From positions 1 through 64,000 of the forward strand of contig NZ_JACSCH020000013.1 in assembly GCF_014451325.2 (NCBI RefSeq): a DNA stretch of 64,000 nucleotides. Reading direction: 5' to 3'. This stretch comes from Streptomyces sp. CB02980 (lineage in GTDB: Bacteria > Actinomycetota > Actinomycetes > Streptomycetales > Streptomycetaceae). Shown here piece after piece: positions 16,224-23,875 of the stretch. The notes under the pieces were generated by a model. It had not been told where the DNA came from. It made no database searches and worked only from the letters and a program-made list of their open reading frames with translations. The number at the start of each line of letters is the position of its first letter. Positions within the stretch are counted from its first letter, which is position 1. The translations under genes and the position numbers were made by a program.

Positions 16224-17687
16224 TCAGCTGTATTCGCGGCAGGTCGCGTAGTACTTGCGCAGCAGGCTGACCAGCTCGGGGTCGAAGCGGGAGGCGAAGA
16301 GCAGCTCGGCCGGCGGGGTGAACTCGGGGTCGAGCTCGTCGGCCCAGGCGAGGGTGGCCGGGCGCAGGTCCATCTCGATCCACTGGTGCCACTCGACGGG
16401 GATCGTCCAGTCCTGCTCGTATCCGATGCCCATCTGGTGGTCGATGAGGAGGTCGACGATCTCCTCGCGGGTCCCGGTCCGGTAGGGCTGCCGCAGCGGC
16501 GCGAACCGGTCCAGGTCGGCCTGCGGCTCCTCGCCGAGGATGCGGGCGGCGAAGTCCTGGGCGAGCAGCGGCGACAGGTGCAGTCCGTCGCGGTAGGTGC
16601 CGGTCATGATGGTCAGGCCCTGCATGCCGCCGTCGCCGAGCAGCGGGAAGCCGTCCATGGAGACCGGGCGGTTGCCGACCTGGACCTTGGTGACCTCGCT
16701 GTTCCAGAGGTTGCGGCGGACCTGGCGGTGGGCGCACTGGAGCAGGAAGACCAGGTCGCGCATCTCGGCGGTGTCGCGCGGCTCGACGGCGATGACGTTG
16801 GTGGCGCCGACGTAGACGTGGCCGTCGCCGCGGGGCACCACGTGCAGGCCGCACGCGAAGGAGCGGTTCGGCGTACGGATGACGCTGTCCGGGCTCGTGC
16901 CGTCCTGCGTCTTGATCAGCGAGGAGACTCCGTAGCCGCTGACCAGCCGGGGGATGCGGGGGCCGACGGGCAGACTGTCGAGGAGTTCCTGGGTGCGGGC
17001 GCCGGCGGCCAGGGTGACGTGGTCGGCGGAGATCGTGCGGCCGGAGGCGAGCAGGACTCCGGTGACCCGCTCGCCCCGGTACTCGACGCGGGTGGCGAAC
17101 TCGGGAACGAGGGTGGCACCGGCCCGGACGGCGGCCGATTCGAGCCGCTCCAGGAGGGCGGTGGCGTTGACCGCGTGCTCGCCGGGTATGTGGAAGGCCT
17201 TCAGCGGGCGGGAGATGGGCTCGGCGTCCACCCAGTCGAGGTCGGTGGGCTCCACGTCCTCGAACGGCTCCTCGTAGCGGGTGAGTTCGGCGCGGATGGC
17301 GTTGTAGTTGGCGTCGTCGATCTCGGCGGTGCCGATGGTGTTGAGGACGACGGTGGTGCCCTGGGCGGTCCTGATCGGCGCCCCCTCCGTCTGCTCCTCC
17401 AGCTCTTCCAGCCACGGTCCCCACAACTCGGTCGCCCTGATGCCGAGTTCGAGCTTGTGGCGGCCGTGCTCGGTGGCCAGCAGTGAGGTGGTGACCTCGC
17501 CGAAACAGCCGAGCATGGCACCGGCCGCGGCCGATCCCGCCCAGGGCCGGTGGGGCTGGCCGAGGACGGCGACGCGCTGTCCGCGTCGCGCCAGGACCCA
17601 GGCGAGCGACAGTCCCAGGACTCCGTTTCCGGCGATGACGGTGTCGTAGCCGGTACCGTCCGCGTCTGCGTTCCTGTTGGCGTTCAT
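16224..17687 (-). CDS. Glycine/D-amino-acid oxidase-like FAD oxidoreductase (ThiO/DAO fold)
   Basis: A 487-residue DAO-fold flavoprotein. The FAD dinucleotide loop Gly-Asn-Gly-Val-Leu-Gly is near residue 20, followed by the Ala-Trp-Val-Leu-Ala-Arg-Arg-Gly helix. A second FAD-contact segment (Leu-Ala-Ala-Gly-Ala-Arg-Thr) is near residue 230, and a C-terminal Ile-Met-Thr-Gly-Thr-Tyr-Arg-Asp-Gly segment precedes a roughly 100-residue C-terminal extension that is longer than in ThiO. Such enzymes oxidise amines or amino acids to imines with O2. Not part of the minimal holomycin set; its pairing with the RidA-like gene (62 bp away) points to amine-to-imine chemistry on an intermediate or a side-chain precursor. 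Confidence 0.8.
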   Translation of the reverse strand: MNANRNADADGTGYDTVIAGNGVLGLSLAWVLARRGQRVAVLGQPHRPWAGSAAAGAMLGCFGEVTTSLLATEHGRHKLELGIRATELWGPWLEELEEQTEGAPIRTAQGTTVVLNTIGTAEIDDANYNAIRAELTRYEEPFEDVEPTDLDWVDAEPISRPLKAFHIPGEHAVNATALLERLESAAVRAGATLVPEFATRVEYRGERVTGVLLASGRTISADHVTLAAGARTQELLDSLPVGPRIPRLVSGYGVSSLIKTQDGTSPDSVIRTPNRSFACGLHVVPRGDGHVYVGATNVIAVEPRDTAEMRDLVFLLQCAHRQVRRNLWNSEVTKVQVGNRPVSMDGFPLLGDGGMQGLTIMTGTYRDGLHLSPLLAQDFAARILGEEPQADLDRFAPLRQPYRTGTREEIVDLLIDHQMGIGYEQDWTIPVEWHQWIEMDLRPATLAWADELDPEFTPPAELLFASRFDPELVSLLRKYYATCREYS

Positions 17688-17829
17688 CAATGTCCAATCT
17701 CCCGGGGCGCTGTCAGGTCGCCCCGATGGGTGTGGGTGGGTCGATGGCGTCGGAACTGCTGGTGCGTGGGGTGCGCGCACTGCGCGTGAGGCCTCGGTGC
17801 GCGGAATGTGCGGAAGGTGCGCGGGCCGG

Positions 17830-18579
17830 TCAGCGGCGCCGGAACTCGTAGAGCGTGAAGTCCATGTGGACGATGCCGCGTTCGTCGGTGTGCGCCTTGA
17901 CGACGGGCGAGTCGCCGAACTCCGCGGCGGGCAGCTCGACGGACTCGGTGCGGAGCCGTTTGCCCTCGAATCCGGCCTCGTCGGCGGCGCGCAGCATCTT
18001 GAACGGGTTGCCCATGGCCTCGCTGGTGCCCAGGTAGACGCGACCGTCGGTGGCCAGATGGCGCACCACATCGCGGAAGAACCGGTTCACCAGGCCGTAC
18101 CCGGGGTCGAAGACCGCGCGCTCGATGTGCCCGGCGTACGGGCGGTCGGCGGGCGCCTCGATGAACGGGGTGTTCCAGAACACCGTGTCGAGCTGCTCCT
18201 CGGGGTCGAGGGCGTCGAAGAGGTCGCTGGTCAGCGCGGTGAACCGGTCCGCGACTCCGTGCCGCTCGGCGTTGCGCCGGGCGTTCTGCACGGCGGCCGG
18301 GTTGATGTCGGTGGCGAGCACCCGCGCCGCCCCGTGCTGCGCGGCGAGCACGGCGGCGACACCGGCGCCGCAGCCCAGCTCCAGGAAGCGGTCGCCCCGC
18401 TCGTACGGCACCCAGGAGGCGAACAGGCCCGGGCCGGGGTCCGTGTAGGGCGGGAACACCTCGGGCAGCAGGTCCCATTCCCTGCCGAGCAGCGAGAAGG
18501 TCGACTGCGTGGGGCGGTCGGGGCTCTGGATCTGTGACACGACCCAGGTGCCGAGTTCGTAGCCCAGCTCGTTGTCCAT
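17830..18579 (-). CDS. HemK-like SAM methyltransferase with NTPF motif
   Basis: A 249-residue class I methyltransferase: SAM loop Glu-Leu-Gly-Cys-Gly-Ala-Gly near residue 66, acidic Asp after strand 2 (Ala-Thr-Asp-Ile-Asn), and Asn-Thr-Pro-Phe near residue 136 in the place of the NPPY motif of amide/amino N-methyltransferases. GGGAGG lies 5 bases before ATG 18579. It stands upstream of the amine oxidase and RidA genes in the same direction. Because thiolutin and aureothricin carry a methyl on the lactam nitrogen and HemK enzymes methylate an amide nitrogen, it is a good candidate for lactam N-methylation; this is inference. Confidence 0.8.
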   Translation of the reverse strand: MDNELGYELGTWVVSQIQSPDRPTQSTFSLLGREWDLLPEVFPPYTDPGPGLFASWVPYERGDRFLELGCGAGVAAVLAAQHGAARVLATDINPAAVQNARRNAERHGVADRFTALTSDLFDALDPEEQLDTVFWNTPFIEAPADRPYAGHIERAVFDPGYGLVNRFFRDVVRHLATDGRVYLGTSEAMGNPFKMLRAADEAGFEGKRLRTESVELPAAEFGDSPVVKAHTDERGIVHMDFTLYEFRRR

Positions 18580-18603
18580 GAGGTCCTCCCTGTGAGGGAG
18601 CCG

Positions 18604-18634
18604 GCGGAGAGTCCCGGGGGGCGGAGCTCTCCGC
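18604..18634. terminator. Candidate hairpin terminator downstream of the MFS gene
   Basis: An 8-bp perfect stem (GCGGAGAG/CTCTCCGC) with a 15-base loop, between the MFS stop at 18664 and the methyltransferase start at 18579. Confidence 0.5.
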
Positions 18635-18663
18635 GGCTACCGGTGATGTGTCATGACGATGGA

Positions 18664-19941
18664 TCAGTTGTCGGCGACCGCCTGCGCGTTCGCGGTGACG
18701 TTCGCGCTCGCCGTGGCGCTCGCGGGCCCGGCGTCGCGGGCGGCCCGGTTGCGGGCCATCGTGCGCTCGACCAGGACGACCGGGATGGTGAGGACGGCGA
18801 GTCCCGCGCCCAGCCACGGGATCGAGGTGAGACCGGCACCGGCGCCGAGCGCCACGCCCGCGAGGACGGGGACCACGCTGATGCCGAGCTGGAACATGGA
18901 GACGGCGGTGGCACCGGCGAGCGTCGGCGCGCCTGCCGCCACGGTGAACACCCGCCCGTAGACCGCCGGGTTGAGGACGAAGCCGGCGACGCCCAGGAGC
19001 AGGACCAGGGGGACGACGGCCACGGCGTAGTCGGCGAGGAGCGCGAGCAGCACGGAGCAGACGAGGATCCCGCCGGCCCCGATGAGCAGGGCGTGGTGGG
19101 GGCGTCCGTCGGCGATCCGGCCGCCGATGGAGAGGCCGATGAAGGCCCCGATGCCGAAGAGGACGAGGATTGCGGGCACCCATACGGAGTCGACACCGGT
19201 GACGTCCGTGAGGAAGGCCGCGAGGTAGTTGTACGAGATCATGTACGCGGCGGTGCTGAGCAGGGTCGCGGCGTACACCACCCACAGCTGCGGCTGCCGC
19301 ATCGTCTGCAACTCACGCTTCACGCTGGGCTCTTGTGCCGCCTTGGTGGCGGGCACGGCGACGATCGTGGCGATCGCGCTCAGCACGGTGAGCGCGACGA
19401 CCGCCCAGAAGCCGCCCTGCCAGCCGGTGAAGTGGCTGAGGAAGGCGCCGGCCGGGCCGCCCGCGACCATCGCGATGCTGAGGCCGCTGACCACCACGCC
19501 GGAGGCCCTGGCGGTGCGGTCGGGGGTGACGAGGGAGATCGCGGTGACCGCGGCGACGGCCCAGAACCCGGCGTACGCCAGGCCGATCAGGAAGCGGGTG
19601 ACGAGCAGCACGGTGAAGTCGTCGGTCAGCAGACCGACGGCCACCCCGGCGGCGAACACGGCCTGCGAGATCACCAGGGTCGTACGGCGGGGCCAGCGCA
19701 GCGTCAGCACCGCGAGCGGCGGGCCGCCGATCACCACGCCGATGGCGAAGGCGGAGATGAGGGCACCGGCGGACGACAGGGAGATGTCGAGGTCGTCGGC
19801 GATGTCCGGGAGGACACCGGCGAGCAGGAACTCGGCGCTGCCCATCGCGAACAGGCTGAACGCGAGCAGATAGACGGCCAGGGGCAGCCTGCCGTTGGCC
19901 TTCGGGGCGGCGGCTTCCTGCGGTTCGGTCCGGACGCTCAT
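18664..19941 (-). CDS. hlmH: HlmH-like MFS exporter (DHA1 type, 12 TM)
   Basis: A 425-residue major facilitator with about twelve hydrophobic helices. The motif A region after TM2 reads Gly-Gly-Pro-Pro-Leu-Ala-Val-Leu-Thr-Leu-Arg-Trp-Pro-Arg-Arg, as in AraJ/DHA1 drug efflux proteins. In dithiolopyrrolone clusters an MFS protein of this kind exports the product. ATG 19941 has GGGAGG 9 bases upstream and is preferred to 19977. The start overlaps the stop of a short open frame (19938-20072), suggesting translational coupling. A motif 2 site lies further upstream at 20204-20229. Confidence 0.85.
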   Translation of the reverse strand: MSVRTEPQEAAAPKANGRLPLAVYLLAFSLFAMGSAEFLLAGVLPDIADDLDISLSSAGALISAFAIGVVIGGPPLAVLTLRWPRRTTLVISQAVFAAGVAVGLLTDDFTVLLVTRFLIGLAYAGFWAVAAVTAISLVTPDRTARASGVVVSGLSIAMVAGGPAGAFLSHFTGWQGGFWAVVALTVLSAIATIVAVPATKAAQEPSVKRELQTMRQPQLWVVYAATLLSTAAYMISYNYLAAFLTDVTGVDSVWVPAILVLFGIGAFIGLSIGGRIADGRPHHALLIGAGGILVCSVLLALLADYAVAVVPLVLLLGVAGFVLNPAVYGRVFTVAAGAPTLAGATAVSMFQLGISVVPVLAGVALGAGAGLTSIPWLGAGLAVLTIPVVLVERTMARNRAARDAGPASATASANVTANAQAVADN

Positions 19942-20072
19942 CGGTGGCCACCTCCCGGCTGCGTGACGGCGAGCCACGGGGTCTGGGTGACGTGCGGTAC
20001 GGCGGTGGGACGCGGGGCGGCGACGGGGTGCGGGGGGACGCGTCGCACAGCCCCGGGGGTGGCCAAACGCAT
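19938..20072 (-). CDS. Possible 44-residue leader ORF translationally coupled to the MFS gene
   Basis: An ATG at 20072 preceded by GAGGAG 7 bases upstream begins a 44-codon frame whose TGA overlaps the exporter ATG (ATGA). The peptide is basic, Pro/Arg-rich and has no recognisable domain. The good ribosome site and exact overlap make it plausible as a leader or attenuator for hlmH; it may equally be chance. Confidence 0.4.
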   Translation of the reverse strand: MRLATPGAVRRVPPHPVAAPRPTAVPHVTQTPWLAVTQPGGGHR

Positions 20073-20203
20073 GAGCGGACTCCTCGTTCTGACGGTTCGG
20101 GCATACGGATCAGGGCGGGTGCGCGCCGGTCTGCCGGCCTCGGCGGTCCGCCGGATCGTGGTGATCACCAGTGACGCCCATGCTGGAACCGGGCGCCGCA
20201 GAC

Positions 20204-20229
20204 GGACAACATTTGTTGCCGATACCGGG
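20204..20229 (-). promoter_or_regulatory. Motif 2 operator/promoter upstream of the MFS exporter
   Basis: Minus-strand copy of the 26-bp motif 2, with a clean dyad CAACAAATGTTG overlapping a possible -35 TTGTCC. A CAGCAT -10 candidate is 18 bases on. It lies in the 316-bp gap 19942-20257, which otherwise holds only the leader ORF. Confidence 0.6.
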
Positions 20230-20257
20230 ACGCGGAGGGGACCCGTCGGCCGGTGGA

Positions 20258-20770
20258 TCACTCCTCACCGGGTACGCCCTCGCCCCAGCCCCACTTCTTG
20301 ATGGTGGTCCGTCGGGCGGGGCCGACGTCCGGCTGGGAGTTGGCCATCGCGCGGCGCGAGCCGAACTCGATGTAGCCGACGAAGGCGGAGCGGAACTCGG
20401 CGTCCTCGGGCAGCCCGACCTCGTCCATCGCCGTCAGCATCAGCTCCACCCAGCGGGCCCGCTGCTCGGGCTTGATGGCCCGGCCCCGGTGGCGGGAGAC
20501 CATGTGGGGGTAGCCGCCGTGCTGCTCGGTGTAGTGCGTGGGCCCGCCGAGTACCTCGCCGAGGAAGGTGGCGACGTGCTGGGGGTGGTCGTCGTCCATG
20601 TGCGCGAAGAGCGGGGCGAGGAGCTCGTCCTTGCGGACGCGGGCGTAGAACGCCTCGGTGAGCCGCTCCAGCGCCTCGGTGCCGCCGATCCATTCGTAGA
20701 GGGTGGGTACCTGGTTCTGGGCCTCGTTCTGCGCCGGGGCCTGCGCCGGGTCCTGGTGCTGGTCCGTCAC
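20258..20770 (-). CDS. hlmG: HlmG-like group II truncated hemoglobin
   Basis: A 170-residue protein with a 2-on-2 globin fold: Tyr-Glu-Trp-Ile-Gly-Gly at helix A/B, Phe-Tyr-Ala-Arg-Val at B10, the Gly-Gly-Pro-x-x-Tyr-Thr segment before helix F, and the proximal His in Val-Ser-Arg-His-Arg-Gly-Arg. The first 22 residues are a Gln/Ala/Pro-rich extension. Globins of this type recur in holomycin-type clusters, where they may supply or buffer O2 for the flavoenzymes. GAGAGG lies 7 bases before the GTG start. Confidence 0.88.
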   Translation of the reverse strand: MTDQHQDPAQAPAQNEAQNQVPTLYEWIGGTEALERLTEAFYARVRKDELLAPLFAHMDDDHPQHVATFLGEVLGGPTHYTEQHGGYPHMVSRHRGRAIKPEQRARWVELMLTAMDEVGLPEDAEFRSAFVGYIEFGSRRAMANSQPDVGPARRTTIKKWGWGEGVPGEE

Positions 20771-20830
20771 TGTGTCGCCTCTCTCGGGTGTCTCGTGCGG
20801 TGGGGGTCGGGGTGGGGCCGGGGGTGGGCG

Positions 20831-21715
20831 TCAGGCCGCGTAGAGGTCGAAGGTCGGCGTCGGCCGGCCGCCGTGGGCCGGGGTGTCCAGGCGTGGATCG
20901 ACCGAGAGCATCGCCTGGTGCAGCCGCTGGAGTTGCGGGGCGGGCTCAAGACCCAGCTCCTCGACGAGCCGGCGCCTGAGACCGCGGTAGAGCTGGAGGG
21001 CCTCGGACTGCCGGCCGGTGCGGTAGAACGCCACCATCGCCTGGGCGTGCAGCCGTTCGTTGGCGGGGTGGAGACGGGTCAGTTCGACGAGTTCGGCGAG
21101 GAGTTCGCCGTGCAGGCCGAGGCGCAGTTCGGCGTCGAGCCGGCGTTCGGTGGCGAGCAACCGGTTCTCCTCCAGGCGCGCCGCGTGGATCCGCAGCGCC
21201 GCCCCGGCCCGTACGTCCACCAGGGCCGGTCCCTTCCACAGGGCGAGGGCCTCGCGGAGCAACCGCGCGGCACGGGCGCTGTCGCCGTCGGCGAAGGCGG
21301 TGTGTCCGGCCTGCGCGGCGCGCTGGAAGGCGAATGCGTCGACGCTCTCGTCGGCGATCCGCAGGAGATAGCCGTCGTGACCGGTGGCCAGCAGATCCCG
21401 GGCCCGGGCCGGACCGGTGGTGCCGGTCGTCCCGGTCACCGTCTCAGTCGCCTCGGTCGTCCCTTCTGACCCGTACGGGCCGCCGAGGGCGGCTGCCAGT
21501 GCCCGGCGCAGCCGCAGGATGTAGGTCTGGAGGGTGCTGTGCGCGCTGCACGGCGGCAGTGGGCCCCAGAGTTCCTCCTTGAGGGTGGCCACCGGGACGG
21601 GCCGGCCGGGGTGGAGCGCGAGGAGCGCGAGGATCTGTCGCGTCTTCGCCGCACTCGGGACGACCGGAACTCCGTCCGTCTCGGCGTGCAGCGGGCCAAG
21701 AATCCGTATCTTCAC
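20831..21715 (-). CDS. SARP-family transcriptional activator (OmpR-like DBD + BTAD)
   Basis: A 294-residue small SARP. Residues 1-95 are an OmpR-type winged helix (Ile-Arg-Ile-Leu-Gly-Pro-Leu start; Leu-Trp-Gly; a Leu-Gln-Thr-Tyr-Ile-Leu-Arg-Leu-Arg-Arg recognition region), interrupted by a Thr/Gly-rich loop near residues 85-105. The rest is the bacterial transcriptional activation domain with TPR-like helices. SARPs are cluster-situated activators binding near -35. GTG 21715 has GGAGG 4 bases upstream and gives the canonical SARP start, so it is preferred to ATG 21730. Its own promoter carries motif 1. Confidence 0.9.
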   Translation of the reverse strand: MKIRILGPLHAETDGVPVVPSAAKTRQILALLALHPGRPVPVATLKEELWGPLPPCSAHSTLQTYILRLRRALAAALGGPYGSEGTTEATETVTGTTGTTGPARARDLLATGHDGYLLRIADESVDAFAFQRAAQAGHTAFADGDSARAARLLREALALWKGPALVDVRAGAALRIHAARLEENRLLATERRLDAELRLGLHGELLAELVELTRLHPANERLHAQAMVAFYRTGRQSEALQLYRGLRRRLVEELGLEPAPQLQRLHQAMLSVDPRLDTPAHGGRPTPTFDLYAA

Positions 21716-21782
21716 GTGTCCTCCGTCCATCGCCGAGTGCCGTCCGGATCGGTCCCTTTCCGAAGCGGCTGTTCTGGGAAGG

Positions 21783-21843
21783 AACGTAGGAGTGCGGGGG
21801 TGAGGGCCTCAATACGGTGGGACCGTAGGGCTGACCGAAGAAT
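21783..21843 (-). promoter_or_regulatory. Motif 1 operator and promoter of the SARP gene
   Basis: Minus strand: -35 TTGAGG (21812-21807), 18-bp spacer, -10 TACGTT (21788-21783). The conserved 36-bp block at 21808-21843 abuts the -35 and differs at only 3 positions from the NRPS copy. The similarity continues through the spacer into the -10. Confidence 0.78.
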
Positions 21844-21922
21844 CTGCGGAGGGGGAGTCCCTACGGGTGACGGCAGAGGGGGCACGGGTAACGTGTAAGG
21901 GGCGCAGATTCAGGGCATGCCG

Positions 21923-21958
21923 AAGCCCCCGAGGGCGAGGGGTGCGCTTCGGGGGCAT
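21923..21958. terminator. Hairpin terminator between SARP promoter and methyltransferase 3' end
   Basis: GCCCCCGA (21925-21932) pairs with TCGGGGGC (21949-21956) around a 16-base loop; an alternative pairing using the outer ATGCCGAAGC/GCTTCGG arms is also possible. It would stop the transcript of the methyltransferase operon before the SARP promoter. Confidence 0.65.
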
Positions 21959-22055
21959 TACGGGAACTACGGGACTGCTAATCTCCTTAGTTAATTCGTT
22001 TGTCTTTCCTTTTCTGGTCCGCTTGTCGCCAAGGTGACAAATTCACCGGCCTGAT
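21959..22055. other. AT-rich gap with an inverted repeat
   Basis: About 95 bases clearly lower in GC than the surroundings. It contains an inverted repeat TTGTCGCC-AA-GGTGACAA at 22023-22040 (one mismatch per 8-bp arm). No gene is evident. It could be a protein site or part of the 3' end of the upstream operon. Confidence 0.5.
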
Positions 22056-23021
22056 TCAGGCGGATGCGTGGGGCCGGCACAACCGCGCGGTGTGCACCGT
22101 GACGGCGGTCAGATAGAAGGCGTCGGGGCGCCAGAGGACGCCGGTGCAGGCGTCCCCGTCGAGGAGTTGTTCCACGGTGAGCCGGTCCACCAGGTCGAGG
22201 CGCTCACCGACGTCGGCGAGCAGCCCGTGCAGCCGGGTGTGGAGATGCCGGCGCACCGGTACGTCGAGCGGGGCCGGGAACTCGATGAGGAACGTACGGG
22301 TCCCGGCGGGTACGAGCCCCGCAGAGGCCAGCAGACAGGGCCAGTCCTCGACGACGGAGGTGGCACCGGGGAGCCGGGACCGCCGGGCGGTGACCTGCTC
22401 CTCGACGGCGGCGTCCAGGCGCGCCTGGAGCCCGGGCCGGCCGATGCCGATGTCCCGGGGCAGGAAGCGCGGCGGCAGCCCCCGCTCGGCGACGGCGAGC
22501 AGCCCGCCGGGCCGCAGCGCGGAGGCCAGGCTCCGCAGGGCGGCCTGCTGGTCGCCGAGGTGGCGGCAGACGTTCCCGGTCCAGATCAGGTCGACGGGGC
22601 CCGACCGGGCGAATTCCTCGGGCCGTTCGGCCCGCTGCGTGGTGATCCGGTCGGCCAGCCCGTGCTCGGCGGCCCGGGCCTCGGCCCGGGCGAGCAGGGC
22701 GGCCGACCGGTCCACGGCGAGGACCCCGGCCTCCGGGAAGGCGTCGGCGAGGGCGCGGGAGGCCACGCCCGGGCCGCTGCCGACGTCGAGGATCCGGCGG
22801 ACGGCCGCCGTGGCCCGGTCCGCGGGGCCGAACAGTCCGTGCAGCCAGCGGGCCGCCTCGGCCAGGAAGCCGGCGTGCAGCTCGGCCTCCTGCTCGGCCG
22901 GGTGCTCGGCGCGGTCCTCCGCTTCGTCGTACTCGACTCCGTGTTCGCCTTCGTGCTCGGCCTTGTCTGCGGCGCCGAGGGCGTCACCGGTGAGGCCTCC
23001 GGTGCCATGCGTGGGTGTCAT
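22056..23021 (-). CDS. Class I SAM-dependent methyltransferase, candidate thiol S-methyltransferase
   Basis: A 321-residue protein. Residues about 15-45 are an acidic Glu/His-rich stretch. The SAM loop Asp-Val-Gly-Ser-Gly-Pro-Gly is near residue 78, with Ala-Val-Asp-Arg-Ser at strand 2 and Leu-Arg-Pro-Gly-Gly-Leu at strand 5. No NPPY-type motif is present, unlike the two HemK-like enzymes. Its ATG overlaps the thioesterase-like stop, GGAGGTGA lies 4 bases upstream, and a motif 2 site ends exactly 42 bases before the start, as at hlmI. Sharing that site with the dithiol oxidase and the exporter suggests a protective role such as S-methylation of the toxic dithiol. The chemistry is inferred. 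Confidence 0.75.
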   Translation of the reverse strand: MTPTHGTGGLTGDALGAADKAEHEGEHGVEYDEAEDRAEHPAEQEAELHAGFLAEAARWLHGLFGPADRATAAVRRILDVGSGPGVASRALADAFPEAGVLAVDRSAALLARAEARAAEHGLADRITTQRAERPEEFARSGPVDLIWTGNVCRHLGDQQAALRSLASALRPGGLLAVAERGLPPRFLPRDIGIGRPGLQARLDAAVEEQVTARRSRLPGATSVVEDWPCLLASAGLVPAGTRTFLIEFPAPLDVPVRRHLHTRLHGLLADVGERLDLVDRLTVEQLLDGDACTGVLWRPDAFYLTAVTVHTARLCRPHASA

Positions 23022-23875
23022 ACGGTCACCTCCGCCGGCCAGGATGGGGACGCCGGGGACACCGGACAACTCTTGTTGCCGGTTCCGGGACCGACCGCCG
23101 GATCGTACGGACGGGAACCGGCCGGTACGCGGGGACGGCCGCCGCCGACGGCCCGCGGCGCGCGGACCCGGGGGCGCATCAGGTCCCGGCTGAAGGTGTC
23201 GAGCAGCTCCCACCGGGCGGTGAGCGGGAAGTAGTGGTCGCCGGGGATCGTGTCCACCCGCAGGGATCGCCGGGTGCACCGGCGCCACCCGGCCAGATCG
23301 GCCCCGCGGACGCTCCGGTCCTCGCTGCCGCCCATGGCGGTGACCGGGCAGTGCACGACATGACGGGGGTCGCGCCGGTACGACTCCAGGACGGCGAGGT
23401 CGGCACGGAGCGCGGGCAGCACCCGGGGCGCCCGCGACGGGTCGAGGGCGCCCGGGGGGATCCGGCCCCGCCGGCCGAGCCGGCGCAGCAGCTCGGCGTC
23501 CGGCAGCTGGGAGACGGCGTGCTCCGGGGCGGGCCGGTACGGGACGCCGGCCCCGGAGACGTACAGCCGCTCGGCCACCGCGTCGTACTCCCACTCCAGG
23601 CGGGCGGCGATCTCGTACGCGAGGAGGGCGCCGAAGCCGTGCCCGTAGAGGGCGAACGGGCGGTCACGCATGCGGGCCACGTACGGGATGATCTCGGCGA
23701 GCAGCGGTTCGAGCCGGCCGCAGGGGCGGCCGCGCGGATGGCGGCCGCGGCCCGGCAGTTCGACGGGGGTGACGACCACCGAGGTCCCGAGGGCCTCGGC
23801 CCAGGGCAGGTAGACGCCCGCCGAGGCGCCTTCGAAGGGGAGGCAGAACAGCCGCACCGAGGTGTCGCCGGTCAT
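23018..23875 (-). CDS. Type II thioesterase-like protein with catalytic Ser replaced by Gly
   Basis: A 285-residue TEII-like alpha/beta hydrolase. The N-terminal Leu-Phe-Cys-Leu-Pro-Phe-Glu-Gly-Ala and the downstream Asp (Gly-Ser-Glu-Asp-Arg-Ser) and His (Gly-Asp-His-Tyr-Phe) are as in active enzymes. The nucleophile elbow, however, reads Gly-His-Gly-Phe-Gly: residue 80 is Gly (codon 23636-23638) where Ser is required. It is therefore probably not a hydrolase; a binding or chaperone role, or loss of function, is possible. The last 40 residues are low-complexity and contain the motif 2 site for the next gene. ATG overlaps the C-domain-like stop (ATGA). Confidence 0.82.
   Translation of the reverse strand: MTGDTSVRLFCLPFEGASAGVYLPWAEALGTSVVVTPVELPGRGRHPRGRPCGRLEPLLAEIIPYVARMRDRPFALYGHGFGALLAYEIAARLEWEYDAVAERLYVSGAGVPYRPAPEHAVSQLPDAELLRRLGRRGRIPPGALDPSRAPRVLPALRADLAVLESYRRDPRHVVHCPVTAMGGSEDRSVRGADLAGWRRCTRRSLRVDTIPGDHYFPLTARWELLDTFSRDLMRPRVRAPRAVGGGRPRVPAGSRPYDPAVGPGTGNKSCPVSPASPSWPAEVTV
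23064..23089 (-). promoter_or_regulatory. Motif 2 operator inside the thioesterase-like gene, upstream of the methyltransferase
   Basis: A 26-bp motif 2 copy read on the minus strand, with a possible -35 TTGTCC and a CATCCT -10 candidate 17 bases on. It ends 42 bases before the methyltransferase ATG at 23021, the same distance as at hlmI. This implies an internal promoter. Confidence 0.6.

Noticed and set aside
21808-21957. Minus-strand 49-codon frame between the SARP promoter and the methyltransferase
   Set aside because: Its only Shine-Dalgarno-like sequence is 26 bases from the ATG, and the frame runs through the terminator hairpin and motif 1.
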